DNA of 64,000 bases from Pyrenopolyporus hunteri (taxonomy: Eukaryota; Ascomycota; Sordariomycetes; Xylariales; Hypoxylaceae). The stretch is taken from NCBI GenBank assembly GCA_902806595.1, contig CADCXC010000009.1, positions 2,542,001 through 2,606,000 of the forward strand. Direction: 5' to 3'. This document shows, piece by piece, positions 48,011 through 59,159 of this stretch. Below the pieces are notes generated by a model. That model made no database searches. It saw only the letters and a program-made list of their open reading frames with translations, and had not been told where the DNA came from. Made by a program: the position numbers and the translations under genes. The number at the start of each line of letters is the position of its first letter. Positions within the stretch are counted from its first letter, which is position 1.

Positions 48011-49392
48011 ATGACGACCACCGGCGTTTCCGGATCGTCTCTAGATCCGAATATCGCTCACCCCGCGGGCAAGGCCAAGTATGGCCGCTTTAGGGCTTTC
48101 ATTCGCGCAGTCTCGTTCTTCATATACTTCTCGAGCAGCTGTCTAACGTATGACTTGCCCCTGTCTGGTTGCTGATCCGGATAGGAATAAGGAACATTCT
48201 CCTAATACGTCTATAGCATACATATGACCCAGATCCTCGGCTCTCCCCTGTACTATATTAGCCGCGACCTCTACTATGCGTACATGTCCTTGACCAAGGC
48301 GTCTTTCGGCCTGTTGATAACTACGATGACCCAATGGTGGGCTCCCACTGTTATAAGAATAAGCGGCGACTCCTCTGTCGCGGGGCAGCTCAGTGTGACG
48401 CCTGATGGCAGAATCCAGTGCGCTTTTCCGGAGCGCATTGTCATGATCGCAAACCACCAGGTCTGGATCCAGACCAACGATTTATGTCGAAGGTGACGTG
48501 CTAACGAAGCTGCTCGGCGACAGATCTATACCGACTGGCTATATCTGTGGTGGGTTGGGTATACGAACAATCCCCACATGCACGGACACATATACATTAT
48601 TCTAAAAGAGTCGTTGAAATGGATACCCGTGATCGGTCCGGGCTGCATGTTTCTCGGCTTCATCTTCATGTCGCGCAAGATGGCCGTGGACCAACCTCGT
48701 TTAGCTCATCGATTAGGCAAGCTAAAGACCCGGCATACGGATCCCGACGGGAAAAGCTACCTCGACCCGATGTGGCTGCTCCTGTTCCCCGAGGGAACTA
48801 ACCTGTCTGGCAACGGCCGGAATAAGTCAGCCAAATGGGCCGCTAAAATGGGCCTCCGTGATATGGAACATCTGATGCTGCCCCGAAGTACCGGAATGTT
48901 CTTCTGCCTCAACGAACTTAGGGGGACCGTGGACTATGTATACGACTGCACCGTAGCCTACGAAGGTGTCCCGTAAGTGCCATGTTTCCCTGTCCGTTGC
49001 TCTTCTGTTTGTGTTAATCAATCGTCATATCCAGTCGTGGAAAATACGGCGAGGATTACTTCACTTTATCGAGCACTTACTTCCAGGGACGACCTCCCAA
49101 GTCCGTGAATTTCTATTGGCGACGGTTTGCCCTAGCCGACATGCCTCTGGACAACCAGCAAGAGTTTGATAGGTGGCTCCGCGAACGGTGGTACGAGAAA
49201 GACGCCCTACTGGAGCAATACGTTTCCACGGGTCGGTTTCCAGCGAACGGAGCAGGCCTCGGGGGGCATATTGAGACGGAAGTTCGAACCCAGCACTGGT
49301 GGGAATTCATCAAGATCTTTGTCATGCTCGGCTCATTTGGGTTGATATTTAACTTTATGTTAAGGACAATGCGCGCACTCCTGCGCGCTTAG
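48011..49392 (+). CDS. 1-acyl-glycerophosphate / lysophospholipid acyltransferase (Cst26/LCLAT1 type)
   Basis: Membrane-bound PlsC-family acyltransferase, likely remodelling phosphatidylinositol or phosphatidic acid in the ER. Four exons: 48011-48147, 48217-48460, 48524-48972, 49035-49392; 395 residues. After a short N-terminus a hydrophobic segment 'AVSFFIYFSSSCLTIHM' follows. Catalytic H126-x4-D131 in 'NHQIYTDW' is split by the second intron (CAG|gtctgg...gacag|ATC), so only spliced mRNA encodes it. Substrate motif 'LLFPEGTN' lies at about 214-220, and 'CTVAYEGVP' with 'VNFYWRRFALADMP' follow. A C-terminal helix 'IFVMLGSFGLIFNFML' probably anchors the protein. This subgroup includes yeast Cst26 (stearoyl-specific acylation of PI). 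Exact specificity cannot be read from sequence. Confidence 0.92.
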
Positions 49393-50317
49393 TCTAAGGG
49401 TAGAGACCTCGCCGGGTAGATGAAGATCGACATTCTCCAGAATACGGACCGTTACAGGCGTGGCGTAGGCGGTAATAATGAAAGCAGTTGGGGCTAGAAA
49501 TTAAGTTCAATATAGATACCAGTGACGACGACCATCCGATGATACCACGGAGAGCGTGTAGACGGGGGAATAGGAGTCCGGAGTTGGAGGGTTGGGTCTC
49601 CTGTAGTTGGGAATAACACGGTGGTAGCATGTATGGATTTACTTACCTTCAACGCCTTGTTAATAAAGTAGGTATATAAAGAGACGCGCCCATAGAAACG
49701 ACGACGTGCGTGGGCCATATGGGTACTTAGGAATAGGCTGTGCCTCGACCACCATCTCTAGCTTTTATGGCTAACGATTATTTCTATGACAGAAATCCAT
49801 ACCACTTTAGAAGGGCATCATAATACAATAGTCAATCAACATTTAAGTTAAGACGGTATTTACGGTAATGACGTATGAGATGGGCTCGTCCTTATGACAA
49901 ATGACAAATATTCGGGAACATGTTATTTTTTGAACATATGACAACCGGCTACATTAACTTAGGTACCTAGATACCAGGTACCAGATATAGATTCGTCAAC
50001 GCGTCCTCGGCCAAGGAAGCCTACGAACCACAGCTTATGGGGCTCATTGAAAAATGTTGACGGATCAAACGAGGGTCTCCTAGGATCATTTCCTCTTGCA
50101 CCAAGAAAAAAAAAAAAGTTGGGAAGTGTAGATTCTAGGGTTATAGCGATGGGGCTTGCTCTGGATTATGAGAGCTTTTCTGGGAAATCATATATTAACA
50201 ACGTATCCTACTCTCGTTAGTTACCTATCCGCGGGTCTTCGACGTCTCCCTAAGCGGATTTGATTCTGGAGATAAAATACCCTTTGATACCTCGTAAGTC
50301 CGTGAGGGGAAGACTCC
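49393..50317. other. Convergent intergenic region
   Basis: 0.9 kb between the acyltransferase and oxidoreductase 3' ends. A short A-run at about 50106-50117 and the motif GGTACCTAGATACC at about 49963. No gene recognised. Confidence 0.6.
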
Positions 50318-51504
50318 CTACGAAGAAGGCTGAACCTCACGCCGACTCTTCGCACTCTGCTTAATAGCCTCGATGATTCGTAGGACGTCTCTTGCCTGAG
50401 AGGCCGGGACCGGCACTTCTTGCTCGCGATTTCGAAGGAGGGCCTCACCAAACAGCTCGTAGAACTTACTGTAAGTTTCGGGCTCCACGTTCGGACAATC
50501 TTTCTCGCGCATGTTGCCGTCGTCGCCGACGAGAGTGAGTCTCCCGTTCCACTCCGGGCTTTCTCGTCCGAAATTCGGGTCGTTCGTCTTCATACCGGAC
50601 TTCAGCTGGGGTTCCTGCGTGTCGAGGCCGTCCTTGCGGTAGCTGCCCTTGGTGCCCCTGATCCAGAATCTCGGCTGCCGCGTCTCGGCGCTAGCGATGG
50701 CGATACGCACGAGAACGATGAGGCCGCTATCGTAAAACAGCTGCGCCGTGACGCTGTCGGGCTCCAGGTCCGGGTTCTGCGGTCCCAGTAAGAGCCCGTC
50801 TCGCTGGCTGGCTAATGTGGCAAACACGCTTCGGGGCATGCCGAATAGCACGTACGCCTGGTCAATCAGATGGGTACCCAGGTCGTAAAGCGCGGAGCCG
50901 CCTTGGTCCATCTTGAGCTCTCCTTTCCAATTGCTAGGTTTCTCTAGTCGGAAGCGGTCGAAATGCGTCTCAAACTCGACGATCCGACCCAGTGTACCGT
51001 CCTCCTTCAGTAGCTTCTGGACGGTGAGGAAGTCGCTATCCCACCGGCGGTTCTGGTACACGCAGATCAAGCGATTTCTTTCTTTGGCGAGTTTGATGAG
51101 GGCGTCCGCTTCGGCGACGCTTGGAACGAATGGCTTCTCCACAAGAACATGTTTCCCTGCCTGCAATGCCTGCTGAGCGAGAGCAAAATGCGTCTGAGGA
51201 GGGGTAGTGATGACAACAACGTCGAGCTCAGCATCGGCAAGGAATTGGTCCAGAGAGGTGAAGTGTTTTAACTCGGGATGGTCATGCGGAGCCGATGGTG
51301 TCGCCTGGTTGGGGTTACGCTGCAAGATGGAATGCAGTTTCAAGGATGGTGTAATCGTGATGAACGGGATGTGGAATATGGTTGCGGACATCCTAACGGG
51401 GTGTGAGTGAGTGGTGAGATCTCATATAAGCGTTATGAATAAACACCTTACCCGTAACCGACGACGCCGACATTGAGAGGTGAGTTGGCGGTTGAATTGG
51501 CCAT
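50318..51504 (-). CDS. GFO/IDH/MocA family NAD(P)-dependent oxidoreductase
   Basis: Predicted cytosolic dehydrogenase acting on a sugar, inositol or related hydroxyl substrate with NAD(P). Two exons, 51504-51452 and 51392-50318, give 375 residues. The first exon supplies the start of the Rossmann fold, 'LNVGVVGYG', joined to 'MSATIFHIPFI', so the G-x-G-x2-G-like loop is split by the intron. 'LDVVVITTPPQTHF' and the family hallmark 'KHVLVEKPF' (catalytic-region K104) follow. The C-terminal domain has 'FETHFDRFR', 'GGSALYDLGTHLIDQA' with the conserved histidine, and 'FWIRGTKGSYRKDG'. This order matches yeast YMR315W-like and other fungal members. Divergent from the NAD kinase gene across 1.0 kb. 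Confidence 0.92.
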
Positions 51505-52535
51505 CACGTCCTTATTTCTAGCAAGTCTCCTATAGATACCTTCTGCGTATTTGGGGTTTGTTCACGTACTTGTAGACGGGTTCTACTCGAGTTATTTACG
51601 ACGGCATGCGGATATATAAATACTCACATCAAGGGGCCGTCCACGTAGCCACGGGCAGGGACGACTTGAGCGACCTACAGTATCTTTTCTATCGGTTACT
51701 CCGTTCGGTATGAGAACGCTCACATGTTGTGGGAAGATTTCATGATACTTGACTGGTGGACTGTTAAAGTTTCCTATTTCAATTATTAGCGGCCCGAATG
51801 GTTTCATTTTTACGTATCCTCTTTCGGCGTTAATTTGGCAGCTCGTCACAGACTAGAAATCTTAGGTCGTAGGTATATGGGCACCGTGCGAGACAAGCCG
51901 CAGCGAGACGGCTCGGTCCTCGGCGCTTCCGCATTATCTCCTCTACGACACTAAATGCCTACATCATCGTTTCCTGCAACTACAACGACAGTAGGAGGAG
52001 CAACAACGATAGGGAATACTAGAGTATAGACAACCTCTACTCGCTCCGTTACCATCCGCGACTCGGCTGCGACGGGATATTAATTACTCGATCATGGGGT
52101 GAACCGGCGCAAAGTCTTATTCACAACACTTTCGTCTTTCCAAAATATTATCTCGGAAAAGGAAAGGGAAAGAAAGAGAGAGGGAGAGACAGAGAGAGGA
52201 TAGAAATTTGGGCGGTGTCGCTCATTTTTCAAAAAGTACTACATGCGCTTCATTTATTCTTATCTACATTGTAGATTATAGGCATTCACTCGTACGAACC
52301 ATGCGATCCACCGCAGCCTGCCATATCCTGTTCCATCGTCAGTATCCTGCTTCGGGTCATCTTGATAAAGCGAGCCGTAACGTGCGACAATCGCAATAGC
52401 GGGGAATTCTGGTTCGAAAAAAAAGGAAAAAAAAAAAACAAAAAGGGAAAAAAAAGGAAAAAAAAGGAAAAAGAAAAGAAAAAGGCCGGAGGTGTTTGGT
52501 TGATTTTCGACTTCTACTTGAGACAAAGTACGAGT
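51505..52535. promoter_or_regulatory. Divergent promoter region of oxidoreductase and NAD kinase genes
   Basis: About 1 kb with GAGAGA-rich DNA at 52160-52200 and an almost pure purine tract at 52417-52484 directly before the kinase start. No defined operator recognised. A small minus-strand frame at 51592-51849 has no recognisable content. Confidence 0.45.
52417..52484. repeat. Purine (A/G) tract in the NAD kinase leader
   Basis: Runs of A separated by GG or GGG over about 68 bp with a single C, about 50-120 bp before the ATG. It is open in the kinase frame but lacks an upstream ATG. Confidence 0.85.
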
Positions 52536-53942
52536 ATGTCTCGAGGAGGCCTCTCTCGTACTCGTCGGCGTCTCTTTGGCCAAGGCTTTCGGGGCGTGCG
52601 ATCTTTCTCTCTCACTCTTTCTCGTCGCGAGATCTTCGATGTCTCGACGCTCCCCGACCGCATTCTACCCAAGTATAAGGAGAGCTCGGCCTCCTCGCTG
52701 CTGTCTCTTCAATGGCCGGAACCGCCACGGAACATCTTGATCATCCCGAAGCTACATGCTCCTCAGGTTACCGCGTCTGCGCTCTCTTTTGCGAACTATA
52801 TCCATAGCGAATACCCTAACCTAAACCTCGTTTTCGAACGCCGGATCGCCTCCACCATCCACGAGTCATTGCCCTTTCCAATCTACACCTCGGACTCGAG
52901 TCAGTTTCCCGGTAAGATCGACCTCGTAGCTACCTTGGGTGGCGACGGAACTATCTTGCGCGCCGCTAGTCTCTTCAGCCTCCACACTTCCGTACCCCCT
53001 ATCTTATCGTTTAGTATGGGATCGCTAGGCTTTCTGGGCGAGTGGAAGTTCGAGGAATATAAGCGCGCTTGGCGCGAGGTCTACATGAGCGGCAGCCGCG
53101 TCGCCGTCTCCGACTCGCTGGGTCCTCATACACAGGCTGCCACTAGCATCCGACCAGATGAGGACGATGGCCAACTCCACGGCAACTGGGAGGGTGTGCG
53201 CGGGAAGAGTATGGGACTCACCCGGTCTAGCAAGATTCTTCTGCGACATCGGCTGAAAGTTGGGATTTACGATACCGAGGGCGTTAACGTGAACGAGCAG
53301 CTCATACCAACTTCGACGGCCGAGGCGCAGCAGTCAATCCCGAAGGTACCGCTTGCGTCTAAGTATGGTGGGGGGCGAGAGACACGGCCCGGGTCGCGGC
53401 CGTTCCACGCTGTGAACGAGCTTGTTATCCATCGTGGTTCGAACCCGCATCTCGCGATCATCGACGTCTATGTCAACAACCACTTCTTGACGGAGGCAGT
53501 GGCTGACGGGATCCTAGTCAGCACGCCCACAGGATCCACCGCTTACTCTTTATCCGCCGGTGGTAGCATCATGCACCCCTTGGTCAAGACTCTGTTGATC
53601 ACCCCGATCTGCGCTCGCAGCCTCAGTTTCCGGCCTCTAGGCCTTCCCCTGAATACCAAGGTAGTCCTGAAGCTGAGTGAGAAGAATCGCGGACGCGAGC
53701 TCGAAGTCAGCATCGACGGTAAGCGGAGAGCCGGCGTTACTATCGGGATGGAGATCCGCGTCGAGGGCGAGACTGTCGGCCGCACCCCCGACGGCGGCTG
53801 GGCGGGAGGGGTGCCTAGCGTTATCCGGTCTCCAATCACAGGCGATGGCGGGCGAGATGGAATCGCCGAGGACGACGACGGGTGGGTCGGCGGATTGATC
53901 GGCCTACTCAAATTTAACTACCCATTCGGCGAGGGACAATGA
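52536..53942 (+). CDS. NAD(H) kinase, probably mitochondrial (Pos5 type)
   Basis: ATP-dependent phosphorylation of NAD(H) to NADP(H). One exon of 468 residues. The N-terminus is Arg/Ser-rich without acidic residues for about 30 positions ('RTRRRLFGQGFRGVRSFSL'), typical of a mitochondrial targeting peptide and of Pos5-like NADH kinases. The kinase fold shows 'ATLGGDGTILRA' (GGDG at 135-138), 'FSMGSLGFLGEW', 'FHAVNELVIHRG' with the NE pair, 'VADGILVSTPTGSTAYSLSAGG' and 'RPLGLPLNTKVVLKL'. A long Asp/Gly-rich insertion sits near residues 205-225 and near the C-terminus. All catalytic motifs are intact. The upstream frame is open through a Lys-coding purine tract but has no ATG, so 52536 is taken as start. 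Confidence 0.93.
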   Translation: MSRGGLSRTRRRLFGQGFRGVRSFSLTLSRREIFDVSTLPDRILPKYKESSASSLLSLQWPEPPRNILIIPKLHAPQVTASALSFANYIHSEYPNLNLVFERRIASTIHESLPFPIYTSDSSQFPGKIDLVATLGGDGTILRAASLFSLHTSVPPILSFSMGSLGFLGEWKFEEYKRAWREVYMSGSRVAVSDSLGPHTQAATSIRPDEDDGQLHGNWEGVRGKSMGLTRSSKILLRHRLKVGIYDTEGVNVNEQLIPTSTAEAQQSIPKVPLASKYGGGRETRPGSRPFHAVNELVIHRGSNPHLAIIDVYVNNHFLTEAVADGILVSTPTGSTAYSLSAGGSIMHPLVKTLLITPICARSLSFRPLGLPLNTKVVLKLSEKNRGRELEVSIDGKRRAGVTIGMEIRVEGETVGRTPDGGWAGGVPSVIRSPITGDGGRDGIAEDDDGWVGGLIGLLKFNYPFGEGQ

Positions 53943-54861
53943 ACATAGTCGCCACATTTGGAACGAGGACTTCGCTCCTACTATATGAATGGATGGCGCC
54001 TCGCCGAGAGTCGGCGTTAGGAATGAGCGTTTTGATTGACTTAATGAAGCTTTATCCGTGGCGTTTTCGCAAGGGAGCGAACAAGCTAAAGTTCGTTCCA
54101 TGGAGGCATTATGCATTCTACATTCCCTCCGCTCTTGCGATCCTTAAATCAGGTCGATTGATTGGGCCCTCGTGTAGCATTCAAGATACCCAGGAAGGGG
54201 TTGCGTCTTTGCAATTTGAAAATAGTTTGCAAAGCGCATTCATAACCCCGGGTTCTGCAAGCTGAATGGACATAGTGCAGTGTCTTTACTACCTATTAAG
54301 TATCTAGACTGGACGCACTACCATCCAGGACCTGCTACCTAGGTACCCTACCTACGTGAGTAGGCAGGTAGGTATCTAAAGCAAAGGAAATCAGAAGACG
54401 TTCCACCATATACATCTGATATCCACCTGAATATTCTCCTGCTAGAGTTCCTTTGCGCGTCCTCATCAGGTCTAATGGCTACTACCCTCCTCTCGGTCGA
54501 CTGTGCGCTGATGCTCTCTAGGGGCTAGGTGCTGAGCTCGTTTGTAGTGGGTGGATACCGGATTCGATGGCCACCATGGACCTGGCCTATCTGGTCTTCA
54601 CGTATGCGCGTATACATACCAGCTAAAGCTAGACGGTCAGGTCCGCGTATCGTGCGCCTGTATATGGGCCTTCAGAGCTTAAGTCTGAGCTTAAGCATGT
54701 CTTATTTCCTTTCGACTTGCGGTATTCGGGTCGTCAAGAGGAAAAAAAAGGCGACTTGCCTCTCTCAAGGCTCTCGCTTTCCGAGTCTGGTCAGTGTTTT
54801 CGCAGAAATCCCTACCATAGCACCGTCTATCTCTTCTGGCCCGAACAATTCGGGACCGCGT
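53943..54861. other. Convergent intergenic region
   Basis: 0.9 kb between the NAD kinase and large E2 3' ends, with a CCTAGGTACCCTACCTACG motif cluster at about 54338-54375. Open frames at 53939-54265 and 54529-54870 are unrecognised. Confidence 0.55.
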
Positions 54862-57800
54862 CTAATCTAGATATCCACTAGTGCCAAGCGCCGTAGCAAC
54901 AAGGTTTGCTACAGTGTGCAACGCCGACCTCTTGGACTTAGAGGGTACTTGCTTGAATGAATTTAAGATGTCCTTCGCGTTCGCGCGTATGTATAACCGG
55001 GCTGTTTCCTGCCACAGCGACGTCACGTTGGTGGGAGTAACGGTGTCCTGGTTCCCCTCCTTCGCGCAAACTGCTTGAATCCAAGGCAGCTGAGCATACT
55101 GCATAGTCCAGCCCCGTACGTCGTTGTTGTACTTGGCCGAATGTGCCTTATTTTCGCCGTGTTCCCGGCCCGGCTCGTTGTACCACGGTTGTTCGCAGAG
55201 GATCATGGACTGTATGCTGACAAGAACCTGTAATATGGTAGACTGGTCCGCCCTCCAAGGTTCTCCGGGCCATGTGCCAAGCAAAGAAAGGCAGACTGTT
55301 CAGAAACCAGCGTTAGCAATTATCCTAGCATGAACCTCGGCCGCGAGTTTCCGCGCCCGTGCCGACGCAGGATCAAGTACAGAGCAGATGGGGCATCATG
55401 ACTTACTTTTACCGTCATTATAAAGATTGGGGTTGAATCGGATCCTGCCATTATTCGTAGTCTTAAAGGTCATCTTGGGCGGCGATTTGGGGTAGTCTAC
55501 TGGGCAGTACAGATCAAACTCGAACAGGCCATGCTCGTAAGGGGTATGCCTGGGGCCTATGATCAGAATCTTCATAATATCGAGCCGGGAGGATCCGTGG
55601 TAGATAAAGATTCCGTCCGGCAGCGAGGTTTGTAACGTCGACAGCTCTGTGATCAGCCTCTTCATACGCCCGCGGACCGGGTTGGCGTTAGTGTCTCGCT
55701 CTGCATCGCGCGCGTAAGCGAAGCTGTGCATCATCGCCTCGTCCGGGACTTCTCTAACGCAATTCTCGCGATGCCACTCGGCGAAGTTGAAGTTCGCCTT
55801 ATCGTCACATATATCCATCGTGGTTTGCAGGCGCTTTGTGTTGGCGTTGTGCTTGACTGACACTTGGCTTAGCCGTTGGCTTAGCCTTAACAAATTCTGT
55901 CCTTCGCGAGTCTGGAATTCGGTAGGATTTCCTTGAGCGTGCCGGAGAACCGTCTGCGACTGGGACGCTAGGTTGCCTAGCAACGCGATGAGAGGCTTTC
56001 CAGTGTCCTTGACGGCGAGCCGACCCTTCTTCTCGCTAGGGTAAAATGAGACATCTATCAGACTACCCCCTTTCGCGTGGTAGATGTTGCGGTCGTTATA
56101 GGCTAACCCTGCCGTTGCTGGGTGGCTCCCAAGAGCGTCAAAAAAGTCTATCACAGCGTCGTAGAGATAGATTTGGCGAGATATCTCGTCAACAGAGTCG
56201 TTGCTTAGCATTATCGCGGCCTCCTCTAACAACGGGCTACGCGAGAGTATGTGTAATAGGAAATCGGGCGGCGAGGCGTCGAGGACTGTTCCCCATTTGG
56301 GAGATGGGAGCAACAGAGATAACAGCCTGAAATAGGTTTCGTATGCGAGGACTTCCACGGGGTCTACAGCCTTTTTCGGCATCGAACGAGCTGGAGTTTG
56401 CCATCGCGGACCGATATAAGGGAAATGGATATGTTCCGATCCTCCACCATAGCCCACCCCTTTCGCCACGGCTGATTGGTGTGACTGCAGCAATCCGTCG
56501 TATCCCACGGCGGGTTTGGGCTTGGCGCACTCTCGAACCTTGTTGATGATGCGTGAACCAACTCGAGACTTCGGGCTCAACAATCCCCAGCCGCAAGCGA
56601 GGACCCAGATCGCGGCTAATCTTCCGGCCTCGCAGCACCAATACACGGTTCGCAGCGTCCCACCAATGTGCACAGTACGACTTGACCTGCTCGTCGATGA
56701 GGAAGAGACCGCTTTTCCGCAGCCCAGGCATGTGAGAGCCTTGCAAAAACTGTTCTGGCATGTCGAACCGAGGACAATATTTCCTGTAGCGTATTAGAAT
56801 ATGAACTAGTATATGGGCTATATGATTCCACCCGCGTGCGGGTAGGTCTGGTGGGGGTGTTCCGCGGTCGTAGAAGCCGAGAGAGGAGGCACAATACGCC
56901 CACGGCAAGGCAGACAATGATTTGTTTGAACGATATGAGCACGGGAGGTCGTTATTGCATCGGTTAGAAGAAAACTCACCTTTAGTACCCGCCCACGACA
57001 CCGCCAACTTTAGAACATCTTGCGAGCCTGCGACTCCGAGCTTATGGCACCCCGCGCAAATCCGGCCAAGGCACCCTTGAACGAATAGTCGTAGAGGCTC
57101 TAGCTCACTTAGGATCTCCTGAACGGTAGCCTCGTCCTCCGGAGGCTGCTCTAGATCTGGAGAAGACTCGCTCTTCTCCTCGGCGCTGTCAACGTCGATC
57201 ACCATCTTATCGCCTTCGTATTCCTGGACCGGCTGCGGGGGGTTGGGTGGGATATTTGTGCCACCCCCCACTTGCACCCACGTTAGCCCTGACTTTTGAT
57301 CGAAAGTAATACCAGCCGGGATCTCTAGATCATCAAAGTCTCCCGACTCCATGAGCTCATCGCTAAACGGTGGTATTTTGTCGATCCAGTTCAAAAATGC
57401 ATGAGCGTGAGAAGGAGCCCATGATACCGGCGGGTGTGGGAGACCGGGCGTGGACGCGGGTGCGGGTGCGGGTGTGGGGATAGCAAAGTTATTCACGAAG
57501 TATCCTGGGGTACCCCAGTGCGAATTATCTTGGGTATTGTTTTGTATTAACGAGGCAAGATGCGGAAACGTATTGGGGTTGATATCTGGGAATGGTTGGG
57601 ACCATAAAGAGGACGCAAGACTATGGTTAGTTGGCGTACCTGAATCTTGAAGGGATACGAGTTGGGCTTTCGATGTGCCCGACCCGTGAATCTGGTGCGG
57701 CTCCGCGTTTCCCGTGAGGTCGATAGGGTTGAACTGGCTTCCGAGGGGCTGGCTGCTTATCTGGTTATTGCTCGTGGGAAATTTCCCCGTCGCCGTCTTC

Positions 57801-58153
57801 GTTTCTGGACCTCCGCGCGGGCTTCTGGATGGAGCTCCTATCGCGGCGGGGTAAACTTTCGAAGGCCCAAGGAAGGACGTGGACGAAGATAACGACTTGC
57901 CCGGTACGTTGGTACCAGAAAAGGAGGCTAGCTTTGGCGGCTGGGCCAAGCCGGGCTCCTTTTTAGAACGTGTGGTAGGCGGCTGATAGTGCGACATATC
58001 TAAGGTCGCAAGGGTGGATGGTTTCATCGTAGCCTGATCCGGCTGCTGGGGCGGCTTACCGTTGTTGTCAGCAGAGCCTTCTCCTCTCTGCTGCCATCCG
58101 AAGCAGCTCATTCGGGTTGAAATATTCTTGATTGACTCTAACTTAGGAGCCAT
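54862..58153 (-). CDS. Large BIRC6/UBE2O-like ubiquitin-conjugating enzyme with Cys-rich module
   Basis: Atypical E2 of 994 residues; exons 58153-56980, 56783-55407 and 55295-54862. The N-terminal 360 residues are Ser/Pro/Gln-rich and disordered, ending in an acidic stretch. A Cys-rich module, probably zinc-binding, follows at about 365-460: 'CLGRICAGCHKLG', and across intron 1 'STCQNSFCKALTCLGCGK' and 'VYWCCEAGRLAAIW'. The middle ('FRLLSLLLPSP', 'LLHILSRSPLLEEAAIMLS') is helical. The C-terminal UBC fold has 'GRMKRLITELSTLQTSLP', 'FEFDLYCPVDYPKSPPKMTF' and 'RFNPNLYNDGK', with the catalytic cysteine C852 in 'ICLSLLGTWPG', the signature of BIRC6/UBE2O-type hybrids. Intron 1 lies in open frame: unspliced, the reading frame would run on to 56237 but lose both the cysteine module and the UBC domain. 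Target proteins are unknown. Confidence 0.85.
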
Positions 58154-58406
58154 TATGAAGTCGTCGCACGCGGCCGTCAGCGGGTGGCGGCACTCATCCA
58201 GGTGCGGAATGCGAATATCCGTCGACGGGAAGTGCGCCGGTCACGTAACGTGAGCACAAGACCCTCGCGGCGTAAGCTTAAGCGTCGGTAGACTTGGCAG
58301 TCCGTACACCGCGGGCGCTAACGCTCTCACTCTCCAGGCTCACTGCAGGCACCGTCCACGAAGTCGAGGAGAAGGGATGTGTTTCTTGTCCATGAACGTA
58401 AATAAA

Positions 58407-58427
58407 GTATGAAGTATGAAGTATGAA
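58407..58427. repeat. GTATGAA heptanucleotide, three copies
   Basis: Three perfect 7-bp units in the upstream region of the large E2 gene. Confidence 0.9.
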
Positions 58428-58566
58428 TATAGAGAAGGCGGGATGCGGTTTGCTGGGCTATGAGGACGCTCGGGTCAACGCGAAAGCGTCTCGACTTCAG
58501 CCTTAGTTTTTAAACTCGGCCTCACGGCGTCGGTGTTCAACCAGGCGTTTCTAGGCGGGGTAAGAT

Positions 58567-58590
58567 GAAGACGAAGACGAAGACGAAGGC
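58567..58590. repeat. GAAGAC hexanucleotide, about four copies
   Basis: Three perfect GAAGAC units followed by GAAGGC. Confidence 0.85.
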
Positions 58591-59038
58591 TGTAGGCGAG
58601 TAAGTTGGCATGTATGATCTATTGGACACAGGTACCCGGGTTCGAAACGAAATTCGTAAGGTTAAATAAGTACCTAAATCCCTACCTGTGGTTTGCTCTG
58701 GAAAGAAGAGGAATAAGACGTAAGACCCTAAGGGAGTGAACACGTTAGGGCGGAGAGCTGCACAGTTGAAATAGGTACCTCAGGTGTAGGTGACTGGTCT
58801 GCGTAAAATAGGTACCTGCACAGGGTACGAAAATAAGAGGCAGAAGCAGCCAGTAATTTTGGCAAGTTTGCGAAGAGAAGCCCAGGCTGCGTCTACCTTA
58901 CCTGGTACCTACTACATAGGTAGGTATGCACTGGGTACGGCGTTGGCTAGGAGAAACGCACTTATAATTGGAGAGTTGGCAAATAGGCTTCACCCCGGGA
59001 ATGTTTGCGTTTTTGTAATGGATGCGAGGGAATAATGG

Positions 59039-59061
59039 TAATAATAATAATAATAATAATA
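59039..59061. repeat. TAA trinucleotide microsatellite
   Basis: About seven and a half TAA units. Confidence 0.95.
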
Positions 59062-59159
59062 GAGACGCATTGACACGGACCTCGCAGGAAAGGAGAAAAA
59101 GAAAAAAATAAAAAAACTGGCTGAAAAGGTGACCTCGGGTTAGAATTCTGAGATGACCG

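Noticed and set aside
52362..52535. Upstream in-frame extension of the NAD kinase with a Lys-rich stretch
   Set aside because: Begins at TTG, no ATG present, and the sequence is a purine tract. The start at 52536 gives a normal mitochondrial-type N-terminus.
56237..58153. Continuous 638-codon frame as the real product
   Set aside because: It reads through a good GT-AG intron into the wrong frame. Splicing recovers the cysteine module and the UBC domain.
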